Part shown: in pieces, positions 44,937-54,738 of the stretch
Layout of the letters: each line of letters starts with the position of its first letter
Position numbering within the stretch: position 1 is the first letter of the stretch
Made by a program: the position numbers and the translations under genes
Origin: Sphingobacterium corticibacter
GTDB taxonomy: Bacteria > Bacteroidota > Bacteroidia > Sphingobacteriales > Sphingobacteriaceae
DNA: 64,000 bases
Direction of reading: 5' to 3'
Assembly: GCF_003076635.1 (NCBI RefSeq)
Contig: NZ_QDKG01000008.1
Coordinates: 99,400-163,399 of the forward strand
The notes under the pieces: generated by a model
Seen by the model: the letters and a program-made list of their open reading frames with translations, nothing else
What the model was told of the DNA's origin: nothing
The model's database searches: none

Positions 44937-45377
44937 TTATTCTTTGCTAAATACTCGTTGATTTTCGCTGGGCGTAAATATCCGATGTGAATCAAAGCTG
45001 AGTGATGTAGGTGGAAAATAGGGTACACCCATATAGATCGTCTGAATCCCTTTTCCTTCGTAGAGCTTGTCGCCCGACTTCAGTAAAGCGAAAGCTACTT
45101 TTTTGGAATTTTTGTGGCCATACGGTGTGTATACCAACATGCCGGACAAGGTGTCTCCAGCGGTTTCGCCCTTGAAATCTCCTCTAACTTGGTAGCTATT
45201 GCCTTTGGCAAACACATAATCACCAAAAAAGCGACCTTCACTAATCTGTAATCGCAAAAATGTCGTGTCCCGATTTTCAATAGCTTGGTAATAGCTGTAT
45301 TGATCTTCGACTTTAGCTTCTTGGCAAGCGCCCACAAGCAAGATGATTAAAAACGATAGACCTGACTTGATGTGCAT
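44937..45377 (-). CDS. Small lipoprotein of unknown function
   Basis: 146 residues. A signal ending in LLVGAC (lipobox Cys at about 18) predicts a lipoprotein. The mature part is beta-rich, with no recognised domain. It lies 76 bases after glpF on the same strand and could share its transcript, but nothing links it to glycerol. Confidence 0.7.
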   Translation of the reverse strand: MHIKSGLSFLIILLVGACQEAKVEDQYSYYQAIENRDTTFLRLQISEGRFFGDYVFAKGNSYQVRGDFKGETAGDTLSGMLVYTPYGHKNSKKVAFALLKSGDKLYEGKGIQTIYMGVPYFPPTSLSFDSHRIFTPSENQRVFSKE

Positions 45378-45453
45378 ACCTCAAATATCTCTTTTTTATT
45401 TGGGATTATGCACATCGTAATTACGCCCTGCCTATTACAAAGTATCACTTTGT

Positions 45454-46197
45454 CTAACTTCCCGAAGTAAGCATCTGATACAGCAACGTCGCGATCGCAG
45501 ATCCTATTAATGGTGCTAAAACCGGAACCCACGCATAGCTTGCGTCAAATCCAGCTTTGGGTTTGATGGGTAAAATGCTGTAGATGATGCGAGGGCCAAG
45601 ATCACGAACTGGATTGATGGCGTAACCTGTCGTACCACCCAGTGCTAAACCTATTCCCCACACTAAAAATGCGACAGGTAACGCACCGATGGATCCCAAT
45701 CCAATGACGCCAGCAGTCTCTTCCAGTTGCATAGAAGGTTCTTGGAAAAATAAAATAGTAGAGATGAGTACAAATGTAGCGACTAATTCTGTGATGAAGT
45801 TCGAAGGGCGATCACGTATGGCTGGCGCGGTGCAGAATACCGCTTGTGTAGTCGCTCCATCTTGCGTGCGATCGAAATGCGGACGATAACAAAGCCATAC
45901 CACAACAGAAGCTAACATGGCGCCCGCGAATTGTCCACCAACATACGATATAGCAGTACTAGTATCTATCTCATCAATCATCCAAACAGATAGCGTGACA
46001 GCCGGATTGAGGTGCGCGCCACTATATGGCCCAGCAACAGAAACACCGACAAATACCGCCAAAGCCCATGCGGTGGTGATCACAATCCAGCCACCTTGGT
46101 GACCTTTCGTGTCTTTCAATACCACATTGGCTACGACTCCACAGCCCAGTAGGATCATTAAAAATGTTCCAAATAATTCAGCTACAATCGGACTCAT
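45454..46197 (-). CDS. glpF: Glycerol facilitator / aquaglyceroporin (MIP family)
   Basis: 247 residues with six membrane spans and the two pore loops: [11 protein letters not shown] (NPA) and [13 protein letters not shown] (NPV in place of NPA). The Asp after the second motif (NPVRD) is typical of glycerol-conducting members. It overlaps glpK by 4 bases (ATGA), so the two are translationally coupled. It imports glycerol for GlpK. Confidence 0.93.
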   Translation of the reverse strand: MSPIVAELFGTFLMILLGCGVVANVVLKDTKGHQGGWIVITTAWALAVFVGVSVAGPYSGAHLNPAVTLSVWMIDEIDTSTAISYVGGQFAGAMLASVVVWLCYRPHFDRTQDGATTQAVFCTAPAIRDRPSNFITELVATFVLISTILFFQEPSMQLEETAGVIGLGSIGALPVAFLVWGIGLALGGTTGYAINPVRDLGPRIIYSILPIKPKAGFDASYAWVPVLAPLIGSAIATLLYQMLTSGS

Positions 46198-47699
46198 GAT
46201 TTTTTGTTTTTAAGCGTTGCCCATACTTTTGTTGCCTCCACAGCAGCGTGCCACTCTTTTAAGGCAGCTGTGCTATCAATATCTTTTTCAGGCTCAATTC
46301 TCTTATCGACCGACCATTTTTGCTGCACTTCTGCGATGTCTTTCCAGAATCCAGTTGCTAGTCCGGCAAGATAGGCTGCGCCCATAGCAGTCGTTTCGGT
46401 ATTTTCTGGGCGTACGACCGTAGCACCTAATAATGTCGCCTGAAATTTCAATAAAACACTATTTGAAGTCGCTCCGCCATCCACACGAAGTTCTTCAATC
46501 GCATGGCCCGCATCGTGTTGCATGGCTTCGAGCACATCATAGGTTTGAAAAGCAATTGATTCTAAGCAAGCGCGCGCCAAGTGCGCGTCTGTCGTGCCAC
46601 GCGTAATACCATACACACTGCCGCGTGCTCGCGCATCCCAATGTGGAGCACCAAGTCCAGCAAAAGCAGGTACAATATAGACACCACCGGTATCAGCTAC
46701 TTTTTTTGCCAACGAGGTAACGTCCTTTGATTTTTTGATCAATCCCAATCCGTCGCGAAGCCACTGTACTACTGCGCCTGCTATAAACACGCTTCCTTCG
46801 AGTGCATACGTCACTTCATCGCCGATTTTCCAAGCGATTGTAGTGACCAGTTTATGTTCTGATTTAATCGCTTTAGAACCCGTATTCATCAACATAAAAC
46901 AACCGGTGCCATAGGTATTCTTTACCATGCCTTTTTCGATACATAGTTGGCCAAATAAGGCAGATTGTTGATCGCCAGCGATACCAGCAATCGGTATAGC
47001 CGTCTTCAATACATCGACAGAAGTTTCTCCGTATATCTCGGACGATGATTTTACTTCCGGCAGTATAGCTTCTGGAATGCCGAATAGCTCCAGTAATTCG
47101 CTATCCCATTCACAGCTGTGAATATTAAATAGCATCGTACGCGAAGCATTGGTAATGTCGGTGAGATGCAGTTCACCATTGGTCAGGTTCCAGATCAACC
47201 AAGAATCTACTGTGCCGAAGGCGAGTTCGCCTGCTTTGGCGCGCTCGAGAGCGCCATCTACTTCATCCAATATCCATTTTATCTTCGTAGCCGAAAAATA
47301 AGAGTCAATCAATAAGCCCGTTTTATCACGGACCGTATCTTCCAGTCCTTTTTCCTTCAATTCATCACAGTAATCCGCGGTGCGACGATCCTGCCATACA
47401 ATGGCGGGATAGATCGGTTTTCCTGTTTTTCGATCCCACACAATGGTAGTTTCTCGTTGGTTGGTGATGCCGATGGCGTGTATATCTGCCGAACGAATTT
47501 TGCTCTTGGCAATCACAGAGGTGATCACGGCCAATTGAGAAGACCAGATTTCCATCGGATCGTGCTCTACCCAGCCAGATTGCGGGAAAAGCTGCTCAAA
47601 CTCTTGTTGTGCTATATCTATAATTTTTCCGTCGTGATCGACTAAAATAGCACGCGAGCTAGTGGTGCCTTGATCAATAGAAAGGATATAAGGTTTCAT
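46194..47699 (-). CDS. glpK: Glycerol kinase
   Basis: 501 residues, FGGY kinase. The N-terminal [15 protein letters not shown] phosphate loop, [30 protein letters not shown] and [14 protein letters not shown] are diagnostic. It phosphorylates glycerol to sn-glycerol 3-phosphate. It sits between glpD (12 bases upstream) and glpF. Confidence 0.97.
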   Translation of the reverse strand: MKPYILSIDQGTTSSRAILVDHDGKIIDIAQQEFEQLFPQSGWVEHDPMEIWSSQLAVITSVIAKSKIRSADIHAIGITNQRETTIVWDRKTGKPIYPAIVWQDRRTADYCDELKEKGLEDTVRDKTGLLIDSYFSATKIKWILDEVDGALERAKAGELAFGTVDSWLIWNLTNGELHLTDITNASRTMLFNIHSCEWDSELLELFGIPEAILPEVKSSSEIYGETSVDVLKTAIPIAGIAGDQQSALFGQLCIEKGMVKNTYGTGCFMLMNTGSKAIKSEHKLVTTIAWKIGDEVTYALEGSVFIAGAVVQWLRDGLGLIKKSKDVTSLAKKVADTGGVYIVPAFAGLGAPHWDARARGSVYGITRGTTDAHLARACLESIAFQTYDVLEAMQHDAGHAIEELRVDGGATSNSVLLKFQATLLGATVVRPENTETTAMGAAYLAGLATGFWKDIAEVQQKWSVDKRIEPEKDIDSTAALKEWHAAVEATKVWATLKNKKS

Positions 47700-47711
47700 A
47701 CAATACGGGAT

Positions 47712-49340
47712 TTAGGAGGAAGAAACGTCTAAAAATGTAGTCTGATTTTGGGCATCGCTGGTCAGATAACCTTGGGCCAGTGCTTCGAATGAGCGAACTT
47801 GTTCCGCTTCCCAATCTGCGTCACGATTCAGTTCTGTCGCCAAAACGTGAGCGACAACGGGAGCTGCCGCCATGGCCAGTTTCGCATCAAGAAACAGCAA
47901 ACGTAAGCGCCGAGCAAGTACATCTTCGACGGTACGCGCCATTTCGGAGCGAATAGCCCATACTACTTGAGCGACAGAATGAGACGATTCGGGTACAATT
48001 AGCTTGGCGTAATCAGGATTCTCTTGCTCTAAAGCGACGATATGAGCAGCGTCACTTCCATAGATCGAAAGGCGTGATTGCTCTGAAGTGGACAAATGCT
48101 CCGATCCATGTATCGCTAATGAAACTGTTTTGCAGTCTGACCAAGGCATGTTCAAAGCTTGAATGCCTTTATCGACCGTGTCTTCGGCCATTTTGCGGTA
48201 AGTTGTCCATTTTCCTCCGGTGATCGTGATCAACTTAGATTCGTGGATGACGAGTTTGTGATCTCTTGATATCTCTTTGGTTTTCTGGTTATTCCCAGAG
48301 GTTGCCGCTAGTGGCCGTAAGCCGGAAAATGTACTTCGTACATCGGCTCTGGTCGGCGCATTTTCTAAGTAATCTGCTGCCGTCGATAAAATGAAATCGA
48401 TCTCTTCTTCGAGTGGAATCGGTTCTTCGCTTTTCTCTTCGATAGCCGTGTCGGTGGTGCCCAATACGAGGTAGTCGTGCCACGGCACACCAAAGAGTAC
48501 GCGGCCATCACTGGTTTTCGGAATCATCAAAGCGTCTTGTGCTTCTGGTAAGAAAGAGCGATCGACCACCACATGCGTACCTTGACTTGGCCGCACCATT
48601 TGTGGATGCTTCGGGCTAGCCATCGACAATATGTCGTCTACAAAAATTCCCGTTGCATTGATGATGGCTTTACCGCTCACTTGATAAGCACGATCTGTTT
48701 CCAGATCTACAAAGGCAACTCCATCTACCTGACCATTGGCATTTTTGAGTACGGCCGTCACCGAAGCATGATTGAGCACACAGGCTTGATGTTCGATCGC
48801 CGTTTGCGCCAAATTAACGGCCAATCGCGCATCATCAAACTGACCATCATAATAACGTACGCCACCATGGAGTTTTGTTACTTTTAGATTGCCTAAATGT
48901 TTGGCCGCCTCTTTTTTAGAGAGAAAAACAGATCGCCCAATGCTATACTTCCCTGCTAACCAATCGTATAGTTTCAGCCCGATCAGATACTTCCATTTTT
49001 CTAAAAAGCTATAACAAGGAATGATAAAAGCTTGTGTACGGGATACGTGCGGTGCATTTTTAAAAATGCGCCAACGCTCTCGCAATGCACCGTATACTAA
49101 TTTGATATCGCCTTGTGCGAGATAACGTACACCACCGTGCACCAATTTGGTGCTGCGGCTGGACGTCCCTTTAGCAAAGTCTGTTTTTTCTAAAAGAAGG
49201 GTTTTAAATCCGCGACTTGCCGCATCAACAGCAACACCTAATCCGGTCGCGCCACCGCCGATCACGATAAAATCCCATTCGGCTGTTTCTGTTAATCGGT
49301 TAGTTTGCGTATCTCTTGAAAACTTCGAACTGTTTGTCAT
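47712..49340 (-). CDS. glpD: Aerobic glycerol-3-phosphate dehydrogenase
   Basis: 542-residue FAD enzyme. The N-terminal DFIVIGGGATGLGVAVDAA binds FAD; SSRSTKLVHGGVRYL and TITGGKWTTYRKMAED are family signatures. It oxidises glycerol 3-phosphate to dihydroxyacetone phosphate and feeds electrons to the quinone pool. First gene of the glpD-glpK-glpF operon; no glpR regulator is seen nearby. Confidence 0.96.
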   Translation of the reverse strand: MTNSSKFSRDTQTNRLTETAEWDFIVIGGGATGLGVAVDAASRGFKTLLLEKTDFAKGTSSRSTKLVHGGVRYLAQGDIKLVYGALRERWRIFKNAPHVSRTQAFIIPCYSFLEKWKYLIGLKLYDWLAGKYSIGRSVFLSKKEAAKHLGNLKVTKLHGGVRYYDGQFDDARLAVNLAQTAIEHQACVLNHASVTAVLKNANGQVDGVAFVDLETDRAYQVSGKAIINATGIFVDDILSMASPKHPQMVRPSQGTHVVVDRSFLPEAQDALMIPKTSDGRVLFGVPWHDYLVLGTTDTAIEEKSEEPIPLEEEIDFILSTAADYLENAPTRADVRSTFSGLRPLAATSGNNQKTKEISRDHKLVIHESKLITITGGKWTTYRKMAEDTVDKGIQALNMPWSDCKTVSLAIHGSEHLSTSEQSRLSIYGSDAAHIVALEQENPDYAKLIVPESSHSVAQVVWAIRSEMARTVEDVLARRLRLLFLDAKLAMAAAPVVAHVLATELNRDADWEAEQVRSFEALAQGYLTSDAQNQTTFLDVSSS

Positions 49341-49425
49341 TTGCTCGTTCCATTTGTGGATATTTTAAATATAAAGAAAATATACCGAAAGAAACGAAAG
49401 GTGTAGAGGACAAACGCTTTGCTAA

Positions 49426-50283
49426 CTATTTCTTAATCTTGCTGACTTTAAATGGTTTTTTAACGGCAGCATGCGCAGCTGCTTTAGCGATTTGCGCTTG
49501 GCTTTCCGTGATGCTTGCTGGCTTATAGGTATTCTTACGAACGTCGAGTCGGAATAGCTTCTCATACCAGGTACAGGCTGCGGTAAATCGACCATAATTT
49601 AACTCTAGATGGTAGCCGTCGCGCGTGTAATGATCGCCAATACTACTGCTCCGTGCATTTTGAATCGCCGTGCCGCAGGGTACGACAAAGGCAAATCCTT
49701 TCTGTTTGCTTATTTGCTTTGTAGAAGATGCAATAGCATGGTACATCTGCTGCTGACTTTTTTGATAATTAGCAAATCCATCATGCTGACTATCGGCTTG
49801 ATAAGCCCAAGTTTGGTGATACACCAACTGCGTGTGTGGCGCAACTTTACCCTTGACATAGTCCATTAACGCCGGCAAACTTTCCATAATCACGCTGTAT
49901 TGCCCAGATAGCGGACTAGCCTGTTGTAGGCTTACGTAATCCCAATCTTCGTCGGCCAGCGCTTTAGAGATGGATGTGTTTTCCAGCGTAGCTTTGTTAC
50001 CATCCAACGCTACTTTCCGATAACTGTAGATGGCCTTATCTTCTTGCGCATTGCGAAAATGTAGGTCTAGCGGCGCGCCACCTATATAAAGATTGCCAAT
50101 AATAATTTCCCGATCGGCTGCTGCTGCTAGGTCGTGCAAATAATTTTCCAACGCATCTTCGGAAAAGCTATTACCAATCGCCAGTACTTTTAGGACTTGC
50201 TTGTTTACCTCATCGCGTACTTGGGCAAAGCCAACTTGTAAGGAGAGTAGAAGGAGTAGGGTATAAATCGTGTATCTTTTCAT
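49426..50283 (-). CDS. DUF4886 (SGNH-like) secreted protein
   Basis: 285 residues with a signal peptide (TLLLLLSLQVGFAQ). LAIGNSFSEDALENYL near the N-terminus and DYVSLQQASPLSG in the middle match DUF4886, an SGNH-hydrolase-like family; HYTRDGYHLELNYGRFTA could supply the catalytic Asp/His. Substrate unknown. It is 12 bases downstream of the beta-lactamase gene on the same strand. Confidence 0.8.
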   Translation of the reverse strand: MKRYTIYTLLLLLSLQVGFAQVRDEVNKQVLKVLAIGNSFSEDALENYLHDLAAAADREIIIGNLYIGGAPLDLHFRNAQEDKAIYSYRKVALDGNKATLENTSISKALADEDWDYVSLQQASPLSGQYSVIMESLPALMDYVKGKVAPHTQLVYHQTWAYQADSQHDGFANYQKSQQQMYHAIASSTKQISKQKGFAFVVPCGTAIQNARSSSIGDHYTRDGYHLELNYGRFTAACTWYEKLFRLDVRKNTYKPASITESQAQIAKAAAHAAVKKPFKVSKIKK

Positions 50284-50295
50284 CAGTTTTGTTTT

Positions 50296-51123
50296 TTAAT
50301 TTTTTTCTTCAAAGGCATGCATGACCTGCAATGCTTGGCGCACTACCTTTTCGCGGGCTGGCAAAAAATCTTCTACTTTGCTGGCGTCTTTTGGCTCAAA
50401 GTTGGCCGCAAAGAAGTATATACTATCGCCACTTCTTAAGTAGCCGACAAACCAGCCATTGTCTCCGTGATCGGTGCTCCATCCAGTTTTCCCACTTAGA
50501 GAATAGCTAGGAGTCGATTCTATTTCAAATACTTGAAGCATGGTATTATAAGTATGATCCGACAGTTGGAGTTTCCGATAATAGAAATCGCGCAAAAATT
50601 GCACTTGTTGAAAAGCAGATATTTTGGATGCGCCGACCAGCCAAAAGTTTTGTAAGGTTTCTTTTCTTACATCCATACCAGTATAGGAAAATCGGCTAAG
50701 ATGCTGTCTCATGCGTGATAAACCGATCTTACCGGCAATTTCTTGGTAACAAGGTACGCAGGATAAGCGGAATGCATCTTTCAATGCGAGATCCTTCTCC
50801 CAAGCCTTCATATTGCGTTTCTTGCCATCCCAAGTCAGTATGCTGTTGGCATTGGTAACTACGCCGGTCTCTAAAGCGATTAATGTATTGGGTATTTTAA
50901 ACGTAGACGCGGGCAAGAAACCTCGCGTTGCGCGCTGAAAATCATTAGAATAAAAAGTATCCTGCGCTACATCGAAAATGAGGATGGTGCCACGCAAATG
51001 GTATTGGTCGATGATCGCTTGAAATTGGGTGGCATATCGATCGGATTTTGACTCTTGTGCACACGCGAAAGCGCTGATGCTGGTCAATAAGATAAACAAG
51101 GTGATAATCCGAAGGTAGTGCAT
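50296..51123 (-). CDS. Class D (OXA-type) beta-lactamase
   Basis: 275 residues with an N-terminal signal peptide. Active-site Ser73 in S73-T-F-K76, S121-C-V123 and K212-T-G214 with a following Trp are all of the class D pattern. The usual YGN triad is Y147-T-G149, so Asn is missing. W161 in LQNFWLVG is kept. Related chromosomal OXA enzymes occur in Bacteroidota. No mobile element flanks it. Activity on particular drugs cannot be read from sequence. Confidence 0.88.
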   Translation of the reverse strand: MHYLRIITLFILLTSISAFACAQESKSDRYATQFQAIIDQYHLRGTILIFDVAQDTFYSNDFQRATRGFLPASTFKIPNTLIALETGVVTNANSILTWDGKKRNMKAWEKDLALKDAFRLSCVPCYQEIAGKIGLSRMRQHLSRFSYTGMDVRKETLQNFWLVGASKISAFQQVQFLRDFYYRKLQLSDHTYNTMLQVFEIESTPSYSLSGKTGWSTDHGDNGWFVGYLRSGDSIYFFAANFEPKDASKVEDFLPAREKVVRQALQVMHAFEEKN

Positions 51124-51269
51124 TACTAATAAGATTGTTCGGTAAAGCTATTGAAATTTTCAGGCATTTTTGCTGTTATTACGCGGTGAAATGTAAAATA
51201 ACTCGTGGCCAATGATTTGTAACTAAAGTGCGAAAATGTGGCTTAACAATGTTATTTTTGAGGCAAATG

Positions 51270-51923
51270 GCCTACAAATTCATCGATAATTATAGAGAAA
51301 AGGGTGCGCGCAAGCAACTGGTTAAACTGTTGGAAAAGCGCGGTATTCAAGATCAACGCGTACTCGCGGCCATCGGCAAAGTGCCTCGCCATTATTTTTT
51401 CGATGAAACATTTTGGAATCAAGCGTACCGCGATATCGCTTTCCCTATCGGCGACGGACAAACGATTTCACAACCATATACCGTAGCGTATCAGTCGGAA
51501 TTGCTGCATGTGCGCTCTGGTGACAAAATACTGGAAATTGGCACTGGATCGGGGTACCAAACCTGTGTGCTACTGGAACTAGGTGCTGAGGTATTCACCA
51601 TCGAGCGACAAGAGAATTTGTACAATCGCACTAAAATGGTTTTGCCTTATATGGGCTATCATCCTCATTTTCATTATGGGGATGGCTCGAAAGGAATTGC
51701 CGCGAGCGCACCATACGATAAAATTATTGTAACGGCAGGAGCACCGCTAGTGCCTGAAATTATGCTCAAACAACTTAAGTTTGGCGGGCTGTTAGTCATT
51801 CCCGTAGGGGATGAAAAAGAACAAAAAATGGTGACCATATTGCGCGTCGGCGAAAATGACTTCGAACGTATAGAACTCGATACATTTCGTTTTGTACCTT
51901 TGGTAGGCGATCAGGCCTGGTAA
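51270..51923 (+). CDS. pcm: Protein-L-isoaspartate O-methyltransferase
   Basis: 217 residues. SAM-binding motif ILEIGTGSGYQTCVLLELGA, the substrate block PIGDGQTISQPYTVAYQSELL and GDGSKGIAASAPYDKIIVTAGAP define the PCMT family. It starts repair of isoaspartyl damage. The frame opens at a GTG at 51228; the ATG at 51270 (MAYKFIDNYREKGAR) is preferred because a TATTTTTG element (51253-51260) precedes it. Confidence 0.94.
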   Translation, partial: AYKFIDNYREKGARKQLVKLLEKRGIQDQRVLAAIGKVPRHYFFDETFWNQAYRDIAFPIGDGQTISQPYTVAYQSELLHVRSGDKILEIGTGSGYQTCVLLELGAEVFTIERQENLYNRTKMVLPYMGYHPHFHYGDGSKGIAASAPYDKIIVTAGAPLVPEIMLKQLKFGGLLVIPVGDEKEQKMVTILRVGENDFERIELDTFRFVPLVGDQAW

Positions 51924-51985
51924 TACCAAATGGGATATCGGGTTATTGATCGTGTAGTATTCATGATTCAAACCCGATAAAATTC

Positions 51986-53809
51986 GTGTCAATAAACTTC
52001 TATCAACAGAATATTTCTCAGACTAAGGCAGAGATTGCCCTGCTGGATAAGCAAGTAAATACGTTCAGTTTACTACGCCTTGCCGTGATAATTGGTGGCG
52101 GAGCAGCGCTATTCGTACTTTTCCAATCCAATAACGTTACCCAAGTACTGTTGTGTACCATCCTGGTGATCGTACTTTTCTTGTACTTGGTGTTCCGACA
52201 GGCCAGACTGGAAAGGTTGCGCGACGAAAAGAAAGCCTTTTTGCAGGTCAATGAAAACGAACAACAGATGATGAGCGGAGGGCGGAGTCTGTATTCTAAT
52301 GGCGCAGATTATGAAGATGGAAAACATCCTTATTCGTCGGACTTAGATATATTCGGCCCGCACTCCTTATTTGAAAAAATAAATCGCTGTGCTACGCAAG
52401 ATGGGCGCAATGCCTTAGCGCAGTGGCTTGATTCGGCGTCAGATCGGCAGACCATAATAGATCGACAAGTGGCCGTGCAGGAGTTCGCATCCGATGCGCC
52501 CTTCAATCAGCAATTGCAAACCAAACTGCTATTCAACGTAAAATCGAATACCAATCTCCGAATGTACCTTGCGGCCTATTTTGAAGGCAAAGCCATGACG
52601 TTCGGCAATCGCTTTATGCAGATCTACACCGTCGTAGCTCCAATCTTGATTGTTGGCGGAATTGGTGTTTCGTTGTTCGGATATAATGTGATGTCATATG
52701 TTTTGATGCTGGCTATTGCGCATTTGTTATGGACGTTAGCGCTGGGTGGCCGCGTCTCGGTATTTTCGAATCGGATTGATAAGATCGGTGCGATTATGAT
52801 GGCCTATAGTGGGGCGATTGAAGCAATCGAAAAACGGGCTTTCACCGCTCCACTCAATCAAAAATTGCAAGAGCGCTTGCGTACCGAGAATGATGCGCCG
52901 CTCTCGCAAGCATTGCACAAACTTGGTAAGCTCATTGATAAATTGGATGCGCGCAATAATATGATCGTGGGAGCTCTGCTCAATATGTTTATGCTGTGGG
53001 ATTTTCGGCAAGTGTTGGCAATTATGCGATGGAAGAATGAATACGCAGAAGATACCTTGCAGGCTTTCGAGGTGATGGCATCTTACGAGGCGTTGATCTC
53101 ACTGGGGGTTCTGTCTTATAATCATCCCGATTGGCAATTTCCAGAAGTCGGGACCGATGCGCAGCAAGATCGGATTGAAGCGCGAGATTTGGCACATCCG
53201 CTTATTCCGGCAACTAAATCGGTAGCCAATGATTACTCCGCACAAGATCATCGTGTGGCTTTGGTCACCGGATCCAATATGGCTGGTAAAAGTACTTTTT
53301 TGCGAACTGTCGGTATCAATGCGGTACTCGCTTATGCTGGATCGGCAGTGTGCACTTCGTACTTCAAACTTCCAATTTATCGCTTAGTGACGTATATGCG
53401 GATTAAAGATGATCTAAACGAAAGCACTTCCACGTTTAAAGCCGAGTTGGATCGAATGAAATTCATCTTGGGTGTGGTGGATGTGGCTAAGGATAGCTTT
53501 TTCTTGATTGATGAAATGCTGCGTGGTACCAATTCAGTCGACAAATACTTGGGTTCAAAAGCCATCATCAAAAAACTATTGCAAATGGATGGCAAGGGGA
53601 TGGTGGCTACGCACGATTTGCAGCTATCGCAATTGGCGGATGAATATCCGCAGGATCTCGTCAATTATCATTTCGATATACAAATACAAGAAGGGGAGAT
53701 GTTGTTTGATTATCGCCTCAAATCAGGCGAGTGCAAAATATTTAATGCCTCGATGCTGCTGAAAGGTATCGGTGTGGAGGTAGATGCGCAATCTGGTACA
53801 GCAGGTTAG
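51986..53809 (+). CDS. Membrane-anchored MutS-like ATPase
   Basis: 607 residues from a GTG start. Two hydrophobic regions (about 28-70 and 215-252) predict membrane spans. The C-terminal ABC-type ATPase of MutS proteins is intact: P-loop GSNMAGKST at residues 429-437, and Walker B FFLIDEMLRGTNSVDK near 507-522, then ATHDLQLSQLA. N-terminal mismatch-recognition domains of MutS1 are absent. This arrangement occurs in Bacteroidota as a MutS-related protein of unknown role. Confidence 0.83.
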   Translation: MSINFYQQNISQTKAEIALLDKQVNTFSLLRLAVIIGGGAALFVLFQSNNVTQVLLCTILVIVLFLYLVFRQARLERLRDEKKAFLQVNENEQQMMSGGRSLYSNGADYEDGKHPYSSDLDIFGPHSLFEKINRCATQDGRNALAQWLDSASDRQTIIDRQVAVQEFASDAPFNQQLQTKLLFNVKSNTNLRMYLAAYFEGKAMTFGNRFMQIYTVVAPILIVGGIGVSLFGYNVMSYVLMLAIAHLLWTLALGGRVSVFSNRIDKIGAIMMAYSGAIEAIEKRAFTAPLNQKLQERLRTENDAPLSQALHKLGKLIDKLDARNNMIVGALLNMFMLWDFRQVLAIMRWKNEYAEDTLQAFEVMASYEALISLGVLSYNHPDWQFPEVGTDAQQDRIEARDLAHPLIPATKSVANDYSAQDHRVALVTGSNMAGKSTFLRTVGINAVLAYAGSAVCTSYFKLPIYRLVTYMRIKDDLNESTSTFKAELDRMKFILGVVDVAKDSFFLIDEMLRGTNSVDKYLGSKAIIKKLLQMDGKGMVATHDLQLSQLADEYPQDLVNYHFDIQIQEGEMLFDYRLKSGECKIFNASMLLKGIGVEVDAQSGTAG

Positions 53810-53849
53810 ATTTGTGTATCTTTGCCCAAATTATTAAAATCAATACAAT

Positions 53850-54281
53850 TTGCAAACGATAGAAGAAGAAACAGCGGTGACGATAGCAGAAAGAATAGAA
53901 CGATCAGAAACCCGTGTTTGTATTACGGTTTTCCCATTCATTACGAATCATCATGATACGCTTTTTGGTGGTAAGGCATTGGCCATTATGGACGAAGTAA
54001 GTTTTATGGCAGCCACCCGTTTCTGTCGCAAACGATTGGTGACCGTATCTACCGATAAGATTGATTTCAATAAGGCCATTCCGGCAGGCAGTATCGTAGA
54101 AGCAGTCGGGCGTGTGGAAAAGGTGGGAAATACAAGTGTGAAAGTGCGGGTACAGATTTACTTGGAAAGTATGTACGAAGACAGCCGGGAGTTGGCAATT
54201 CAAGGTTCATTTACATTCGTGGCGCTAGACGATGACAAAAAGCCGATTCCGGTATTGCAAGGCTTAGACGTATCTTCTTAA
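53850..54281 (+). CDS. Acyl-CoA thioesterase (hotdog fold)
   Basis: 143 residues from a TTG start; a GTG at 53877 is an alternative and no ATG is available upstream of the conserved part. NHHDTLFGGKALAIMDEVSFMAA is the hotdog active-site helix, and KIDFNKAIPAGSIVEAVGRV is the second family block. It hydrolyses acyl-CoA. A TATCTTTG element lies at 53817-53824. Confidence 0.88.
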   Translation: MQTIEEETAVTIAERIERSETRVCITVFPFITNHHDTLFGGKALAIMDEVSFMAATRFCRKRLVTVSTDKIDFNKAIPAGSIVEAVGRVEKVGNTSVKVRVQIYLESMYEDSRELAIQGSFTFVALDDDKKPIPVLQGLDVSS

Positions 54282-54305
54282 AATTGTGTAAGTAGCCTTA
54301 GGCTT

Positions 54306-54680
54306 CTAAAGACTTCTGATGACAGGTGCTAAATCGGCTAATTCGCTTTCTGTAAATAAGCGATAATGTACTTTAAACGTTTTGCCGAGAGGAGTTTCCA
54401 AGGAGAAACCGCCAGGACCAAAGCCTTGGAGCACATCTAAGGTGAAATGTGAATATTGCCAGTATTCGAATAGATCACGATCAATCCAGAATTCAAATCC
54501 TTCTGCCAAGCCGATCATCGCATCATTGTATCGCGGATAATATCCGCCTTTTTCGAAACATTGCGGCTGTGTACCTTCGCAACAACCACCCGCTTGGTAA
54601 AACATTAAATCCCCATGTTTATTCACTAATTCGCGGATCAGTTCTTTGGCGCCTTCTGTGAGTGATAATCTTTCAGTCAT
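54306..54680 (-). CDS. DUF779 protein
   Basis: 124 residues from MTERLSLTEGAKELI at 54680 (the frame is open to 54755, inside adhP). The QAGGCCEGTQPQCF cysteine cluster and YWQYSHFTLDVLQGFGPGGFSLETPLGKTF are characteristic of DUF779. Members are frequently encoded next to acetaldehyde dehydrogenases. The cysteines could bind metal. Exact role unknown. Confidence 0.88.
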   Translation of the reverse strand: MTERLSLTEGAKELIRELVNKHGDLMFYQAGGCCEGTQPQCFEKGGYYPRYNDAMIGLAEGFEFWIDRDLFEYWQYSHFTLDVLQGFGPGGFSLETPLGKTFKVHYRLFTESELADLAPVIRSL

Positions 54681-54698
54681 AAATACAAAACGTAAGAA

Positions 54699-54728
54699 TA
54701 TTGCCTTTCGGCGTGATGAAAGGCAATA
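54699..54728 (-). terminator. hairpin between adhP and DUF779
   Basis: Perfect 11-base inverted repeat TATTGCCTTTC / GAAAGGCAATA around an 8-base loop, followed on the minus strand by TTCTTACGTTTT. It probably attenuates transcription from adhP into the DUF779 gene. Confidence 0.65.
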
Positions 54729-54738
54729 CTCGATCAAT

